A stretch of 64,000 nucleotides of DNA from Brachybacterium phenoliresistens. GTDB lineage: Bacteria; Actinomycetota; Actinomycetes; Actinomycetales; Dermabacteraceae. The stretch's first letter is position 1, and the number at the start of each line of letters is the position of its first letter. Of this stretch, positions 35,493 to 45,214 are shown piece by piece. The translations under genes were made by a program, and so were the position numbers. The notes beneath the pieces are model-generated. The model saw only the letters and a program-made list of their open reading frames with translations, was not told the origin of the DNA and did not search any database. Where the stretch lies: positions 186,001-250,000 of the forward strand of contig NZ_KK069990.1 in the NCBI RefSeq assembly GCF_000576425.1, in the 5' to 3' direction.

Positions 35493-36082
35493 CCACCCCC
35501 ACCTCCTCCGCCCCGGCGCGCCGGCTGCTGATCGTCGGCCCTCCCGGCGCCGGCAAGGGCACCCAGGCGGAGCGCATCGCCGCGGCCCTGTCGATCCCCG
35601 CGATCTCCACCGGCGACATCTTCCGCGCCAACGTCTCCCAGGAGACCGAGCTCGGCGTGCTCGCGAAGTCGTACATGGACAAGGGCGAGTACGTCCCCGA
35701 CTCCGTCACCAACGACATGGTCCGCGACCGGCTCGCACAGGACGACGCCCAGGGCGGCTTCCTGCTGGACGGCTACCCGCGCACCCTGGACCAGGTCGGC
35801 GCGCTGGACGCGATCCTCGCGGACGCCGGGCAGTCCCTGGACGCCGTGCTGCTGCTCGAGGTCGATCTCGAGGCCGTCGTGGAGCGCCTGGTCGCCCGCG
35901 GCGCCGAGCAGGGGCGCAGCGACGACACCGAGGAGACGATCCGTCGTCGCATCGAGGTGTACTCCGAGCAGACCGCCCCGCTGATCGCCGTGTACGAGGA
36001 GCGCTCGCTGCTGCGGCGCGTGGACGGCATGGCATCGATCGACGAGGTCACCGCGGCGCTGCTGGCGGAGCTCGGCGCCTGA
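35489..36082 (+). CDS. adk: adenylate kinase
   Basis: This 197-residue kinase interconverts ATP + AMP and 2 ADP. ATG 35489 overlaps the secY stop. The P-loop is VGPPGAGKGTQ with Lys23, followed by ISTGDIFRANV and LLDGYPRTLDQ (AMP and lid-hinge motifs). The LID domain is the short actinobacterial form without the four-Cys zinc site. Its location between secY and map is standard. Confidence 0.98.
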   Translation: MTTPTSSAPARRLLIVGPPGAGKGTQAERIAAALSIPAISTGDIFRANVSQETELGVLAKSYMDKGEYVPDSVTNDMVRDRLAQDDAQGGFLLDGYPRTLDQVGALDAILADAGQSLDAVLLLEVDLEAVVERLVARGAEQGRSDDTEETIRRRIEVYSEQTAPLIAVYEERSLLRRVDGMASIDEVTAALLAELGA

Positions 36083-36924
36083 TGGCCCTGCGCGGCCGCC
36101 CGAAGGTCGAGCTGAAGACCCCGGAGCAGATCTCGATCATGCGCCGCAGCGGAGCGCTGCTCGCCCGCGTGCACGACATGCTCGCCGCCGAGCTGCGGCC
36201 GGGCATGACCACGGCGGATCTCGACCGGCTGGCCGAGGCGATGATCCGCGACGAGGGCGCGACGCCGAACTTCCTGGGGTACCAGGGCTTCCCCGCGACG
36301 CTGTGCATCAGCGTCAACGAGGAGGTCGTCCACGGGATCCCGGGATCCCGGGTGATCGAGGAGGGCGACGTCGTCTCCATCGACGGCGGCTGCATCGTCG
36401 AGGGCTGGCACTCCGACGCCGCCCGCACCCACATCGTGGGCGCGCCGCGCTCGGAGGCCGACGTCCGCCTGGTCGAAGTCACCCGCGGGGCCCTCGGGGC
36501 AGGCATCGCCGCCCTCGCGGGAGCCCGGCGCGTGGGCGAGATCGGCGCCGCGATCGAGGACCATGTCGAGGCGGCGGCGGGCGAGGAGCTCTCCCATCTC
36601 GAGGACTTCGGCGGGCACGGCATCGGCACCGCCATGCACCAGCCGCCCGACGTCATGAACTACCGCACCCGCGACCGCGGACCGGCCGTGCGCGCCGGCA
36701 TGTGCCTGGCGATCGAGCCGATGCTGATCCAGGGCCCCGGCGACTGGCGGATGCTCGAGGACGACTGGACGGTCGTGGCCACCGGCGGCGGCCGGGCCGC
36801 GCACTGGGAGCATTCCGTGGCCGTGACCGAGCAGGGGATCCTCGTGCTCACCGCGGCCGATGCCGGGGCCGCGCAGCTCGCCGAGCTCGGCGTGCGCATC
36901 GCCCCCGACCCGCTGCAGGAGTGA
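36082..36924 (+). CDS. map: type I methionine aminopeptidase
   Basis: This 280-residue enzyme removes the initiator Met from nascent proteins. ATG 36082 overlaps the adk stop by one base. The five metal ligands are visible: Asp in VSIDGGCIV, Asp in HSDAARTHIV, His in FGGHGIGTAMH, Glu in AIEPMLI and Glu in VTEQG, and the substrate His is present. It closes the secY-adk-map unit. Confidence 0.98.
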   Translation: MALRGRPKVELKTPEQISIMRRSGALLARVHDMLAAELRPGMTTADLDRLAEAMIRDEGATPNFLGYQGFPATLCISVNEEVVHGIPGSRVIEEGDVVSIDGGCIVEGWHSDAARTHIVGAPRSEADVRLVEVTRGALGAGIAALAGARRVGEIGAAIEDHVEAAAGEELSHLEDFGGHGIGTAMHQPPDVMNYRTRDRGPAVRAGMCLAIEPMLIQGPGDWRMLEDDWTVVATGGGRAAHWEHSVAVTEQGILVLTAADAGAAQLAELGVRIAPDPLQE

Positions 36925-37142
36925 CCGGGGTCATCCGCTCCTGCTCTCGGCCTTCCGGCCGGTCACGTGTAGGATGGTCGATCGGGTGTGCTCCGTCCTG
37001 TCTGCGCGTGTGAAGCGTCCGGGCTGCTGGGTGCCACCCCGGCGCGTTCCCCAGACCCCCCGGAGATCCCGGGGGAGCAGGACCGCGCTCGGAGACGAAG
37101 CGACCCCGCCCCGCGAGGCACGGGCGAGGAGATCGGAGAGGC
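36925..37142 (+). other. leader region of the infA operon
   Basis: TAGGAT (36970-36975), followed by GG, is a probable -10 without a good -35. It would give a leader of about 165 nt. A small hairpin CCCCGG/CCGGGG lies near 37058-37074. No gene is seen. Confidence 0.4.
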
Positions 37143-37364
37143 ATGGCCAAGAAGGACGGCGTGATCGAGGTCGAGGGCACGGTCACGGAGGCGCTCGCGA
37201 ACGCGCGCTTCCGCGTCGAGCTGGACAACGGGCACAAGGTGCTGGCGCACATCTCCGGGAAGATGCGGCAGCACTACATCCGCATCCTCCCCGAGGACCG
37301 GGTGGTCGTCGAGCTGAGCCCCTACGACCTCGACAAGGGCCGCATCGTATACCGCTACAAGTGA
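37143..37364 (+). CDS. infA: translation initiation factor IF-1
   Basis: IF-1, 73 residues, is an OB-fold protein that blocks the A site during initiation. [31 protein letters not shown] and the [15 protein letters not shown] end are canonical. Confidence 0.98.
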   Translation: MAKKDGVIEVEGTVTEALANARFRVELDNGHKVLAHISGKMRQHYIRILPEDRVVVELSPYDLDKGRIVYRYK

Positions 37365-37432
37365 TCGACGCCGCCCGGCGGTGAAGATCGGGGGCGCCCA
37401 GCGGGCGTCCTCCCTCTCGTGAGAAGGAAGAA

Positions 37433-37546
37433 ATGAAGGTCAAGCCGAGCGTCAAGCCGATCTGCGACAAGTGCAAGGTGATCCGTCGCCACTCGCGCGT
37501 CATGGTCATCTGCTCCAACCCGCGTCACAAGCAGCGCCAGGGCTGA
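37433..37546 (+). CDS. rpmJ: 50S ribosomal protein L36
   Basis: L36 has 37 residues: [19 protein letters not shown], then the rest to KQRQG. ATG 37433 follows GAGAAGGAAG. The zinc ligands C-X2-C, Cys (VICSN) and His (PRHK) are present, so this is the zinc-binding form. It is 68 nt after infA. Confidence 0.97.
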   Translation: MKVKPSVKPICDKCKVIRRHSRVMVICSNPRHKQRQG

Positions 37547-37770
37547 TCGGGTCCCCCGACCCGGTCGCCCCTGCGTCATCCGTCGCCACGGCGACACGGC
37601 CCCCGGGCCACCCGTCCGCATCGCGGACACACAACAGAAGAGACGACACCGCCGATCGGCCCCGCCGATCGGACACCCGCAGTGCGGAGGCTGCGGCGCG
37701 GCGGATCCCCGGATCCGTGGAACGCGAGGAGTCGGATCAGGCCTCCGAGAACAAGTAGGAGAACTGCACT

Positions 37771-38145
37771 ATGGCACGTCTGGTGGGCGTCGACCTCCCG
37801 CGCGAAAAGCGCCTCGAGGTCGCCCTGACGTACATCTTCGGCGTGGGTCGCACCCGCGCCCTCGAGACCCTGGCATCGACCGGGATCTCGGGCGACAAGC
37901 GCGTGCGCGAGCTGACCGACGAGGAACTCGTCCAGCTGCGCGACCACATCGAGGCGAACTACCGGATCGAGGGCGATCTTCGCCGCGAGGTCGCCGCGGA
38001 CATCCGCCGCAAGGTCGAGATCGGCAGCTACGAGGGCCTGCGTCACCGCCGCGGCCTGCCCGTGCGCGGCCAGCGGACCAAGACGAACGCGCGTACCCGC
38101 AAGGGCCCCAAGCGCACCGTCGCCGGCAAGAAGAAGGCGCGCTGA
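37771..38145 (+). CDS. rpsM: 30S ribosomal protein S13
   Basis: S13, 124 residues, contacts the P-site tRNA and L5. [26 protein letters not shown] and the basic tail [22 protein letters not shown] are canonical. The 224-nt gap after rpmJ holds a small GGGTC/GACCC hairpin just after the stop and a repeated CGCCGATCGG near 37650-37671, but no gene. Confidence 0.98.
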   Translation: MARLVGVDLPREKRLEVALTYIFGVGRTRALETLASTGISGDKRVRELTDEELVQLRDHIEANYRIEGDLRREVAADIRRKVEIGSYEGLRHRRGLPVRGQRTKTNARTRKGPKRTVAGKKKAR

Positions 38146-38251
38146 CGCGCTCCCCGTGCCGCGCGAGAGGCGTCCGCGCCGTATCGCAGTCACTCCGCGC
38201 CGCTGAGCACGGCGCACCGATCATCTGAACTTTTCCGAGGAGTTCCGCCAC

Positions 38252-38656
38252 ATGGCAACCAAGACTCGCCAGTCCGCGACGCGCAAGCCGCGCCGCAAGG
38301 ACAAGAAGAACGTCGTCAACGGACAGGCTCACATCAAGAGCACGTTCAACAACACCATCGTCTCCATCACCGACCCGACGGGCGCCGTCATCTCCTGGGC
38401 CTCCGCCGGCCAGGTGGGCTTCAAGGGCTCGCGCAAGTCCACGCCCTACGCCGCGCAGATGGCCGCCGAGGCCGCTGCCCGCCGCGCGCAGGAGCACGGC
38501 ATGAAGAAGGTCGACGTGTTCGTCAAGGGCCCGGGCTCGGGTCGCGAGACCGCGATCCGCTCGCTCACCGCGACGGGCCTCGAGGTCGGCTCCATCCAGG
38601 ACGTCACCCCGCAGCCGCACAACGGCACCCGTCCCCCGAAGCGTCGGCGCGTCTGA
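38252..38656 (+). CDS. rpsK: 30S ribosomal protein S11
   Basis: S11, 134 residues, forms the platform. [27 protein letters not shown] and [18 protein letters not shown] are diagnostic. rpoA follows after 115 nt; rpsD, which sits here in many actinobacteria, is absent. Confidence 0.98.
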   Translation: MATKTRQSATRKPRRKDKKNVVNGQAHIKSTFNNTIVSITDPTGAVISWASAGQVGFKGSRKSTPYAAQMAAEAAARRAQEHGMKKVDVFVKGPGSGRETAIRSLTATGLEVGSIQDVTPQPHNGTRPPKRRRV

Positions 38657-38771
38657 GGCCGTCCCGGGACCCGGGCCGCTGCGGCGGACCGGCCCCGGCA
38701 CGTCTCGACCCCACCCCTCTTGAGCCCCCTCCAGAGCGTCATATGGCGGACGCTCGCAGAAAGGACACATC

Positions 38772-39770
38772 GTGCTCATTGCACAGCGCCCCACGCTGAC
38801 CGAAGAGGTCGTGTCGGAGTACCGCTCCCGGTTCGTCATCGAGCCGCTCGAGCCCGGGTTCGGCTACACGCTGGGTAACTCCCTGCGCCGCACCCTCCTG
38901 TCCTCCATCCCCGGCGCCGCGGTCACCTCGATCCGCATCGACGGCGTGCTGCACGAGTTCAGCACCGTCCCCGGGGTCCGCGAGGACGTCACCGAGATCA
39001 TCCTCAACATCAAGAACCTCGTCGTCTCCTCGGAGAACGACGAGCCGGTCGTGATGTACCTCCGCAAGGAGGGCGAGGGCAAGGTGACCGCCGCGGACAT
39101 CACCCCGCCGGCGGGCGTCGAGGTCCACAACCCCGACCTGCACATCGCCACCCTGAACGACAAGGGCCGGCTCGAGATCGAGCTGATCGTCGAGCGCGGG
39201 CGCGGCTACGTGTCCGCCGCGCAGAACAAGGGCATCGACGGGGAGATCGGGCGCGTCCCGGTCGACTCGATCTACTCGCCCGTGCTCAAGGTGACCTACA
39301 AGGTCGAGGCGACCCGTGTCGAGCAGCGCACCGACTTCGACCGTCTGATCGTGGACGTCGAGACCAAGCCGGCGATCTCCCCGCGCGACGCCGTCGCCTC
39401 CGCGGGCAAGACGCTGGTCGAGCTGTTCGGCCTGGCGCACGAGCTGAACGAGGAGGCCGAGGGCATCGACATCGGCCCCTCGCCCACGGACCAGGCGATG
39501 GCCGCGGATCTGGCGCTGCCGATCAACGACCTCAACCTCACCGTGCGCTCGTACAACTGCCTCATGCGCGAGGGCGTCCACACCGTCGGCGAGCTGACTG
39601 CGCGCAGCGAGGCGGACCTGCTGGACATCCGCAACTTCGGGCAGAAGTCCATCGACGAGGTCAAGGCGAAGCTGGCCGACCTCGGACTGTCGCTGAAGGA
39701 TTCCCCGGCCGGGTTCGACCCGTCGGCCGCTCTGGACTCCTACTCCGACGACTTCGGCGATCAGTACTGA
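38772..39770 (+). CDS. rpoA: DNA-directed RNA polymerase subunit alpha
   Basis: Alpha, 332 residues, dimerises to seed RNA polymerase assembly. GTG 38772 gives [40 protein letters not shown]. The N-terminal domain ends near residue 230; after a linker the C-terminal domain ([40 protein letters not shown]) carries the helix-hairpin-helix that contacts UP elements and activators. The tail is acidic ([10 protein letters not shown]). Confidence 0.99.
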   Translation: MLIAQRPTLTEEVVSEYRSRFVIEPLEPGFGYTLGNSLRRTLLSSIPGAAVTSIRIDGVLHEFSTVPGVREDVTEIILNIKNLVVSSENDEPVVMYLRKEGEGKVTAADITPPAGVEVHNPDLHIATLNDKGRLEIELIVERGRGYVSAAQNKGIDGEIGRVPVDSIYSPVLKVTYKVEATRVEQRTDFDRLIVDVETKPAISPRDAVASAGKTLVELFGLAHELNEEAEGIDIGPSPTDQAMAADLALPINDLNLTVRSYNCLMREGVHTVGELTARSEADLLDIRNFGQKSIDEVKAKLADLGLSLKDSPAGFDPSAALDSYSDDFGDQY

Positions 39771-39795
39771 CATTTCTTGAACTAGGAGAACGACA

Positions 39796-40323
39796 ATGCC
39801 TGCACCCACCAAGGGCGCGCGCCTGGGAGGTTCCCCCGCCCACGAGCGGATGATCCTCGCGAACCTCGCCACCGAGCTGTTCCGTCACAAGTCCATCACC
39901 ACGACGGAGACCAAGGCCAAGCGCCTGCGTCCCCTCGCGGAGCGCCTGGTCACCCAGGCCAAGAAGGGCGACCTCGCCTCGCGCCGCCGTGTCATGCGCA
40001 CGGTCCGCGACCGCGGCGTGGTCCACGCCCTCTTCGAGGAGATCGCCCCGACGTTCTCCGAGCGTCCGGGCGGCTACACCCGCATCACCAAGGTCGGCCC
40101 CCGCAAGGGCGACAACGCCCCGATGGCCGTCATCGAGCTGGTCAGCGAGGCGTACTCGCCGAAGCAGGCCGTGGTGAAGGAGGCCGAGGGCGCCGCCAAG
40201 GTGGCCGCCAAGGCCGAGGAGTCCGAGGCCGCCGCCGAGGAGACCACCACCGAGGACACCGCCGCCGAGGCGACCGAGGCTGCCGCCGAGGAGACCCCCG
40301 CGGAGGATTCCGAGAAGGCCTGA
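39796..40323 (+). CDS. rplQ: 50S ribosomal protein L17 with Ala/Glu-rich tail
   Basis: L17 lies near the tunnel exit. The first 125 of 175 residues are the family core ([52 protein letters not shown]). The remaining 50 form an acidic, Ala/Glu-rich tail of low complexity. It is the last gene of this ribosomal block; truA, its usual neighbour, is 22 kb away. Confidence 0.97.
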   Translation: MPAPTKGARLGGSPAHERMILANLATELFRHKSITTTETKAKRLRPLAERLVTQAKKGDLASRRRVMRTVRDRGVVHALFEEIAPTFSERPGGYTRITKVGPRKGDNAPMAVIELVSEAYSPKQAVVKEAEGAAKVAAKAEESEAAAEETTTEDTAAEATEAAAEETPAEDSEKA

Positions 40324-40341
40324 CCCCTTCGAGGAGAACGC

Positions 40342-40379
40342 CGAAAGGGCCACCGGAAGAGATTCCGGTGGCCCTTTCG
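40342..40379 (+). terminator. terminator after rplQ (GAGA loop)
   Basis: A perfect 17-bp stem, 40342-40358 with 40363-40379, is closed by the GNRA loop GAGA. It begins 19 nt after the stop and excludes a start of the next gene at 40368. Confidence 0.88.
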
Positions 40380-40381
40380 CG

Positions 40382-40387
40382 TACAGT
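40382..40387 (+). promoter_or_regulatory. candidate -10 box of the amidase gene
   Basis: TACAGT begins two bases after the rplQ terminator stem. TACAGT is also the -10 proposed for purD and truA. No clear -35. It leaves a leader of about 65 nt. Confidence 0.35.
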
Positions 40388-40457
40388 GACCCCTGACGGC
40401 GTGCGGCCCGGAGCCGCCCCGGCGTCTTCCCCATTTCTCGCCTCCGGAGATCCTGCC

Positions 40458-42521
40458 ATGACCGATGCACGCTTCCCCCGTCCGTCGATGCACCGCTCCC
40501 GGGGCCCCGCCGCGCCCTCGCCGCACGGCGCCCGCGGGCCCGTCCTCAGCCGGCGCGGTCTGCTGGCCGCCTCCGCCGCCGTCGTCCCGGCGGCGACCAT
40601 CGGTCTCGCCGCCCCGGCCGCCGTGGCCGATCCGGAGGTGACCGGAGGCCGCACCCGCCGGCGCCGGGTCCCCCTGGCCGATGCGGAGCGCCGCACCGCG
40701 GACGGCGCGGTGATCCGCCGGGTCTCCGACGCCCCGGCGACGATGGTCGGCCTGACCTGGGACGCGGACGATGCGGCCGGAGCGGACGTCGCCGCCCGCG
40801 TGCGCGGCCGCTCCGTCGGGGGCGGCTGGGGGGACTGGCACGACCTCGAGCCGGCCATCGACCCCGACACCGGGGACGAGGCTCCCGGGACGGAGATCGC
40901 CTGGCTGGGCCCCGTCGACGCGCTCGAGTTCCGCGCCGAGTTCGACGGCTCCGACGCCACCGCCGCGATGACCGCCCATGTCCTCACGACCTCCGAGGCC
41001 AGCACGGACAGCTCCATGCGGCCCGACGCCGAGGACGCCGTGGCGACCCTGTCGAGCACCCGCGCCACCACCGCCTCGACCCTCTCCAGCACCGACCCGA
41101 CCACCCCGCTGCTGATGGGCGCCCCGGCGATCATCCGCCGCGCCACCTGGGGCGCGGACGAGACGCTCACCCGCGCGACCACCGGCCACGACGAGATGCG
41201 CTCCGTGGTCGTCCACCACACGGCCGGCACGAACTCGTACACCAGGACGCAGTCCGCGCAGATCCTGCGCGGCATCCTCGAGTACCACACCCAGACGCTG
41301 GGCTGGGCCGATGTCGGCTACAACATCCTCATCGACAAGTACGGCCAGATCTTCGAGGGCCGGGCCGGAGGCCTGCACCGGGTCGTCGAGGGCGCCCACG
41401 CGCGCGGCTACAACTCCCGCACCGCCGGCATCAGCGTGATGGGGGACTACTCCAGCACCGCCGTGCCCTCGGCCGTCGTCTCCGCCGTCGGCCGGATCGC
41501 CGGATGGAAGCTGCTGGGCTCCTTCCTCGACGACGCCCACGGCAGCGCCCGCTTCACCGTCACGGCCTCGAACGTCGTCCATGCCACGGGCAGCACCGTG
41601 TCGCTCCCGCGCATCTTCGCCCACCGCGACGTGAACTACACCGACTGCCCCGGCGACCGGCTGTATGCGCAGCTCGACGCCATCCGGGACATCGCGCAGA
41701 CCACCATCGACGAGGGCTGGCGCACCCACCTGGACGCCTACCGGGCCGCCGGCGGCTCCTCGGAGCTGGGCACCGTCTACCAGATCGCCCACTGGGAAGG
41801 GGACACCTGGGTGACCCGCCTGACCGGCGGCCTGGTCCTGTCCGAGGGCGAGGAGCCCGCGACGGCCTATGCGACGCCCTTCGTGCGGTCCTGGGCCCCG
41901 TCCTGGGGACGGCCCACGGGCGATGCGGTCGCCGGGTCCTCCGGGGCCGTGTCCCAGCGCTTCGAGGGCGGCACGGCCTCGCGGTCCTCGGAGGACGCCG
42001 AGGTCGTGTTCACGCCGAGCACCACCACCGGCCCCGAGGAGTACGAGGTCTACGGCGCGATCCGCAACACCTGGCTCGAGGGCGGCGGGGCGGACGTGCT
42101 GGGGGCGCCGACCGGACCGGAGCGCTCGGTCGCCGGGGGCCGCCAGCAACCCTTCGCGCACTGCCTGATCTCCTGGAAGGACGGCGTGGGGGCGTTCGTC
42201 ACCCGCGGCGCCATCGGCACCCGCTGGATCGCCACCGGCGGCGCGGCCGGGAAGCTCGGCTTCCCGCGCGTGAACGAGCGGGACATCAGCGGCGGGGCCA
42301 CCCAGGTCTTCGAGCACGGCGACATCCACTACAGCCCGGCCACCGGCGCCCACGCCACCGGGGGAGCGATCGGCGCCTACTGGGCGCGCACCCGCTGGGA
42401 GGCCGGACCGCTCGGCTTCCCCGCCGGTGAGGAGGTCGCGGTGACCGGCGGCGTCGAGCAGCGCTTCCAGGGCGGCACCGTGCACTGGAACTCCCGCACG
42501 GGAGCCATCACCGTCCGCTGA
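40458..42521 (+). CDS. Tat-exported N-acetylmuramoyl-L-alanine amidase with LGFP repeats
   Basis: This secreted peptidoglycan amidase has 687 residues. ATG 40458 follows CCGGAGATC. A twin-arginine signal (LSRRGLLAASAAVVP) ends near AAVA. The PGRP/amidase_2 domain (about 220-415) shows RATWGADE, the zinc ligands His252 (VVHHTAG) and His389 (FAHRDVNYTDCPGD, with Cys near 397) and YNILIDKYGQIFEGRAGG. The C-terminal 200 residues hold three or four LGFP repeats (KLGFPRVNE, PLGFPAGEE, VLGAPTGPE), a module thought to bind the actinobacterial envelope. It stands alone between the ribosomal block and the convergent purL gene. Confidence 0.92.
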   Translation: MTDARFPRPSMHRSRGPAAPSPHGARGPVLSRRGLLAASAAVVPAATIGLAAPAAVADPEVTGGRTRRRRVPLADAERRTADGAVIRRVSDAPATMVGLTWDADDAAGADVAARVRGRSVGGGWGDWHDLEPAIDPDTGDEAPGTEIAWLGPVDALEFRAEFDGSDATAAMTAHVLTTSEASTDSSMRPDAEDAVATLSSTRATTASTLSSTDPTTPLLMGAPAIIRRATWGADETLTRATTGHDEMRSVVVHHTAGTNSYTRTQSAQILRGILEYHTQTLGWADVGYNILIDKYGQIFEGRAGGLHRVVEGAHARGYNSRTAGISVMGDYSSTAVPSAVVSAVGRIAGWKLLGSFLDDAHGSARFTVTASNVVHATGSTVSLPRIFAHRDVNYTDCPGDRLYAQLDAIRDIAQTTIDEGWRTHLDAYRAAGGSSELGTVYQIAHWEGDTWVTRLTGGLVLSEGEEPATAYATPFVRSWAPSWGRPTGDAVAGSSGAVSQRFEGGTASRSSEDAEVVFTPSTTTGPEEYEVYGAIRNTWLEGGGADVLGAPTGPERSVAGGRQQPFAHCLISWKDGVGAFVTRGAIGTRWIATGGAAGKLGFPRVNERDISGGATQVFEHGDIHYSPATGAHATGGAIGAYWARTRWEAGPLGFPAGEEVAVTGGVEQRFQGGTVHWNSRTGAITVR

Positions 42522-42559
42522 GGCGGGGCGCCTCGGGGCGCCTCGGGCACTTCTCCGGT

Positions 42560-42672
42560 GCCGCCCGGCGTCGCCCTCGAGCCCCCATCGATCGGACGCC
42601 GCCCGGCGTCGCCCTCGAGCCCCCATCGATCGGACGCCGCCCGGCGTCGCCCTCGAGCCTCCATCGATCGGA
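42560..42672. repeat. three tandem copies of a 38-bp unit
   Basis: Units at 42560-42597, 42598-42635 and 42636-42672 begin GCCGCCCGGCGTCGCCC and end CATCGATCGGA(C). The third differs by one base and lacks the last C, where it merges with the palindrome. Each unit ends with the CGATCGGA that opens the palindrome. Confidence 0.9.
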
Positions 42673-42749
42673 GTGAGCCCGTCGCTTCCCGCCGAGGAAG
42701 CGACGGGTTCACTCCGATCGATGCGATAACGACGGATTCACTCCGATCG
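42663..42749. repeat. dispersed palindromic element, copy 1
   Basis: Arms 42663-42689 and 42696-42722 are inverted over 27 bases with one G-T pair and a six-base loop CGCCGA. The core is GAGTGARCCCGTCGCTTCC. A second half-copy of the right arm (42728-42749) differs by one base from 42701-42720 over the shared part. It lies 33 nt beyond the purL stop on its sense and could serve as a two-way terminator. Copy 2 is at 57417-57530. Confidence 0.9.
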
Positions 42750-42781
42750 TTTCCGGCCGGAACCGGCGTGGACGGGCGGGG

Positions 42782-45139
42782 TCAGCCGAAGTGCTTCGGG
42801 AGCGTCGCCTCGCGCAGCGTGCGCAGCTCGGCGACGGGGAATGCGCCGACGCCCTGGATCTCCAGCTCCGCGCCGGTGGTCACGCCGATGCGGGCCAGCG
42901 GGAACTTCCGCGCCGTGCACATGTCGGTGAAGCGGACCTCCTCGCTGCGGGGCACGCCGACGATCGCGCGGGCCTGGGACTCCGAGAACAGCGCCGTGAA
43001 CAGGTCCACGCCGTCGCGCTGGAGGACGTCGTCCAGGACGATCCGGGCGCCCGTGCCGAAGCGGGTCACGGACTCGACCAGGGCCTGGGCGAGACCGCCC
43101 TGGGAGAGGTCGTGCGCGGAGTCGACCATGCCGTCGCGGGAGGCGGCGATGAGGATCTCCGCGAGCTCCCGCTCGGCGGCGAGGTCCACCTGCGGGGGCA
43201 GGCCGCCGAGGTGGGAGTGGGCGACGTCGGCCCAGGCGGAGCCGGAGAGCTCTTCGCGGGTCGTGCCGAGCAGGAAGATCGCCAGGCCCTCGTCCTGCCA
43301 GCCCGACGGGGTGCGGCGGGCGACGTCGTCGAACACGCCGAGCACGCCGACCACGGGGGTCGGGTGGATCGCGGAGTCGATGCGGCCGGGCTCGCCGGTG
43401 GAGTTGTAGAGGGAGACGTTGCCGCCGGTGACGGGCACGCCCAGCTCCTGGCAGGCATCGGCGAGACCGTGGATCGCCTCGACCAGCTGCCACATCGGGC
43501 CCGGATCCTCCGGGGAGCCGAAGTTGAGGCAGTCGGTCACCGCGAGCGGCACCGCGCCGGAGGTGGCGACGTTGCGGTACGCCTCGGCCAGGGCCAGCTG
43601 CGCGCCGGTGCGGGGGTCGAGCTTGGTGTACCGGCCGTTGGCGTCGGTGGCCAGGGCGACGCCGCGGCCGGTCTCCTCGTCCACGCGGATCACGCCGGCG
43701 TCATCGGGCATGGCCAGCGCCGTGTTCCCGCCGACGTAGCGGTCGTACTGATCGGTGACCCAGCCGGCGGAGGCCAGGTTGGGCGAGGCGATGAGGGTGC
43801 GCAGGGTCTGGGCGATGTCCTCGGGGGAGGAGGGGCGCGCCAGCTCCTCCGCGCGGTCGGCCTGGAGGGCGTCCTGCCAAGCGGGACGGGCGAAGGGGCG
43901 GTCGTAGACCGGCCCGTCGACGGCGACCGTGGAGGGGTCCACGTCCACGATGCGGCGCCCGAAGTGGTCGATGGTCAGGCGGCCGTCGCCGGTGACCGTG
44001 CCGATCACGGCGGCCTCGACGTCCCACTTGGCGGTGATCGCCTCGAACTCGGCCAGCTTCTCGGGGCTGACCACGGCCATCATGCGCTCCTGCGACTCGC
44101 TCATGAGGATCTCGCCGGCGGTGAGGGTGGGGTCGCGCAGCAGCACGTTCTCGAGGTCGATGTGCATGCCCGAGCCGCCGTTGGCGGCCAGCTCGCTGGT
44201 CGCGCAGGAGATGCCGGCGGCGCCGAGGTCCTGGATGCCCTCGACGGTGCCTGCGGCGTACAGCTCGAGGCAGCACTCGATGAGGACCTTCTCCATGAAG
44301 GGGTCGCCCACCTGGACGCTGGGGCGCTTGACGGGCCCGCCCTCCTCGAAGGTCTCCGAGGCGAGGATCGAGGCTCCGCCGATGCCGTCGCCGCCGGTGC
44401 GGGCGCCGAAAAGGACCACCTTGTTGCCCGGTCCGGTGGCGGAGGCGAGGTGGATGTCCTCGTGGCGCAGGACGCCCACGCACAGGGCGTTGACCAGCGG
44501 GTTGGTCTGGTAGGAGGCGTCGAAGACGGTCTCCCCGCCGATGTTGGGCAGGCCCAGCGAGTTGCCGTAGCCGCCCACGCCGGCCACCACGCCGTGCACG
44601 ACGCGCGCGGTGTCGGGGGCGTCGATCGCGCCGAAGCGCAGCTGGTCCATCACGGCGACGGGCCGTGCGCCCATGGAGATGATGTCGCGGACGATGCCGC
44701 CCACGCCGGTCGCGGCCCCCTGGTAGGGCTCGACGTAGCTGGGGTGGTTGTGCGACTCGACCTTGAAGGTCACCGCCCAGCCGTCGCCGATGTCCACGAC
44801 GCCGGCGTTCTCGCCCATGCCCACCAGGAGCTTCTCGCGCATCTGCTCGGTGGTGCGCTCCCCGAACACCCGCAGGTGCTTCTTGGAGGACTTGTAGGAG
44901 CAGTGCTCGGACCACATCACCGAGTACATGGCGAGCTCGGCGTTGGTGGGGCGGCGTCCCAGGATCTCGCGGATCTGCTGGTACTCGTCGTCCTTCAGGC
45001 CCAGCTCCGCGTACGGCTGCTGCTGGTCGGGGGTGCCTGCGGCATGCTCGACGGTGTCGACGTCGCCGGCGGTCGCCTGCGGGGAGGCGGTGGGCACGCG
45101 GGGATCAGATCCGGTCATCGGTACGCTCGGTCCATTCAC
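42782..45139 (-). CDS. purL: phosphoribosylformylglycinamidine synthase subunit PurL
   Basis: This is the 785-residue ATP-dependent large subunit of the three-part FGAM synthase; PurQ supplies ammonia and PurS bridges them. Family marks include [42 protein letters not shown], and [15 protein letters not shown] near the end. The first 38 residues are variable; ATG 45118, seven codons in, is an alternative start. Its partners purS and purQ are 12.5 kb away, not adjacent as in many relatives. The -10 TAGACT lies in the loop of a hairpin just upstream. Confidence 0.98.
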   Translation of the reverse strand: MNGPSVPMTGSDPRVPTASPQATAGDVDTVEHAAGTPDQQQPYAELGLKDDEYQQIREILGRRPTNAELAMYSVMWSEHCSYKSSKKHLRVFGERTTEQMREKLLVGMGENAGVVDIGDGWAVTFKVESHNHPSYVEPYQGAATGVGGIVRDIISMGARPVAVMDQLRFGAIDAPDTARVVHGVVAGVGGYGNSLGLPNIGGETVFDASYQTNPLVNALCVGVLRHEDIHLASATGPGNKVVLFGARTGGDGIGGASILASETFEEGGPVKRPSVQVGDPFMEKVLIECCLELYAAGTVEGIQDLGAAGISCATSELAANGGSGMHIDLENVLLRDPTLTAGEILMSESQERMMAVVSPEKLAEFEAITAKWDVEAAVIGTVTGDGRLTIDHFGRRIVDVDPSTVAVDGPVYDRPFARPAWQDALQADRAEELARPSSPEDIAQTLRTLIASPNLASAGWVTDQYDRYVGGNTALAMPDDAGVIRVDEETGRGVALATDANGRYTKLDPRTGAQLALAEAYRNVATSGAVPLAVTDCLNFGSPEDPGPMWQLVEAIHGLADACQELGVPVTGGNVSLYNSTGEPGRIDSAIHPTPVVGVLGVFDDVARRTPSGWQDEGLAIFLLGTTREELSGSAWADVAHSHLGGLPPQVDLAAERELAEILIAASRDGMVDSAHDLSQGGLAQALVESVTRFGTGARIVLDDVLQRDGVDLFTALFSESQARAIVGVPRSEEVRFTDMCTARKFPLARIGVTTGAELEIQGVGAFPVAELRTLREATLPKHFG

Positions 45140-45148
45140 GCTGGGGCT

Positions 45149-45179
45149 GGGTCGGGGCCAGTCTATTCGGCCCCGACCC
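45149..45179 (-). promoter_or_regulatory. purL -10 box in the loop of a hairpin
   Basis: GGGTCGGGGCC (45149-45159) and GGCCCCGACCC (45169-45179) pair perfectly over 11 bases. The nine-base loop contains, on the minus strand, TAGACT (45165 to 45160) followed by GG. The stem lies 36 nt past the stop of the acyl-CoA oxidase gene, so it can end that gene and start purL, leaving a leader of about 14 nt. No good -35. Confidence 0.55.
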
Positions 45180-45214
45180 GTGCCCGTCCCCGGCGTCCGG
45201 ATCGAGTCGCCGCG

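Larger units (their letters stand above)
42522..42781. other. convergent amidase/purL gap filled with repeats
   Basis: The gap holds, in order, CCTCGGGGCGCCTCGGGC (42531-42548, also found at 53551-53568), three tandem 38-bp units, a long palindrome and a half-copy of it. A minus-strand frame across 42377-42712 is made by these repeats and is not a gene. Confidence 0.7.

Noticed and set aside
42377-42712. Minus-strand frame in the amidase/purL gap
   Set aside because: It is produced by the 38-bp repeats and the palindrome and runs into the amidase gene.
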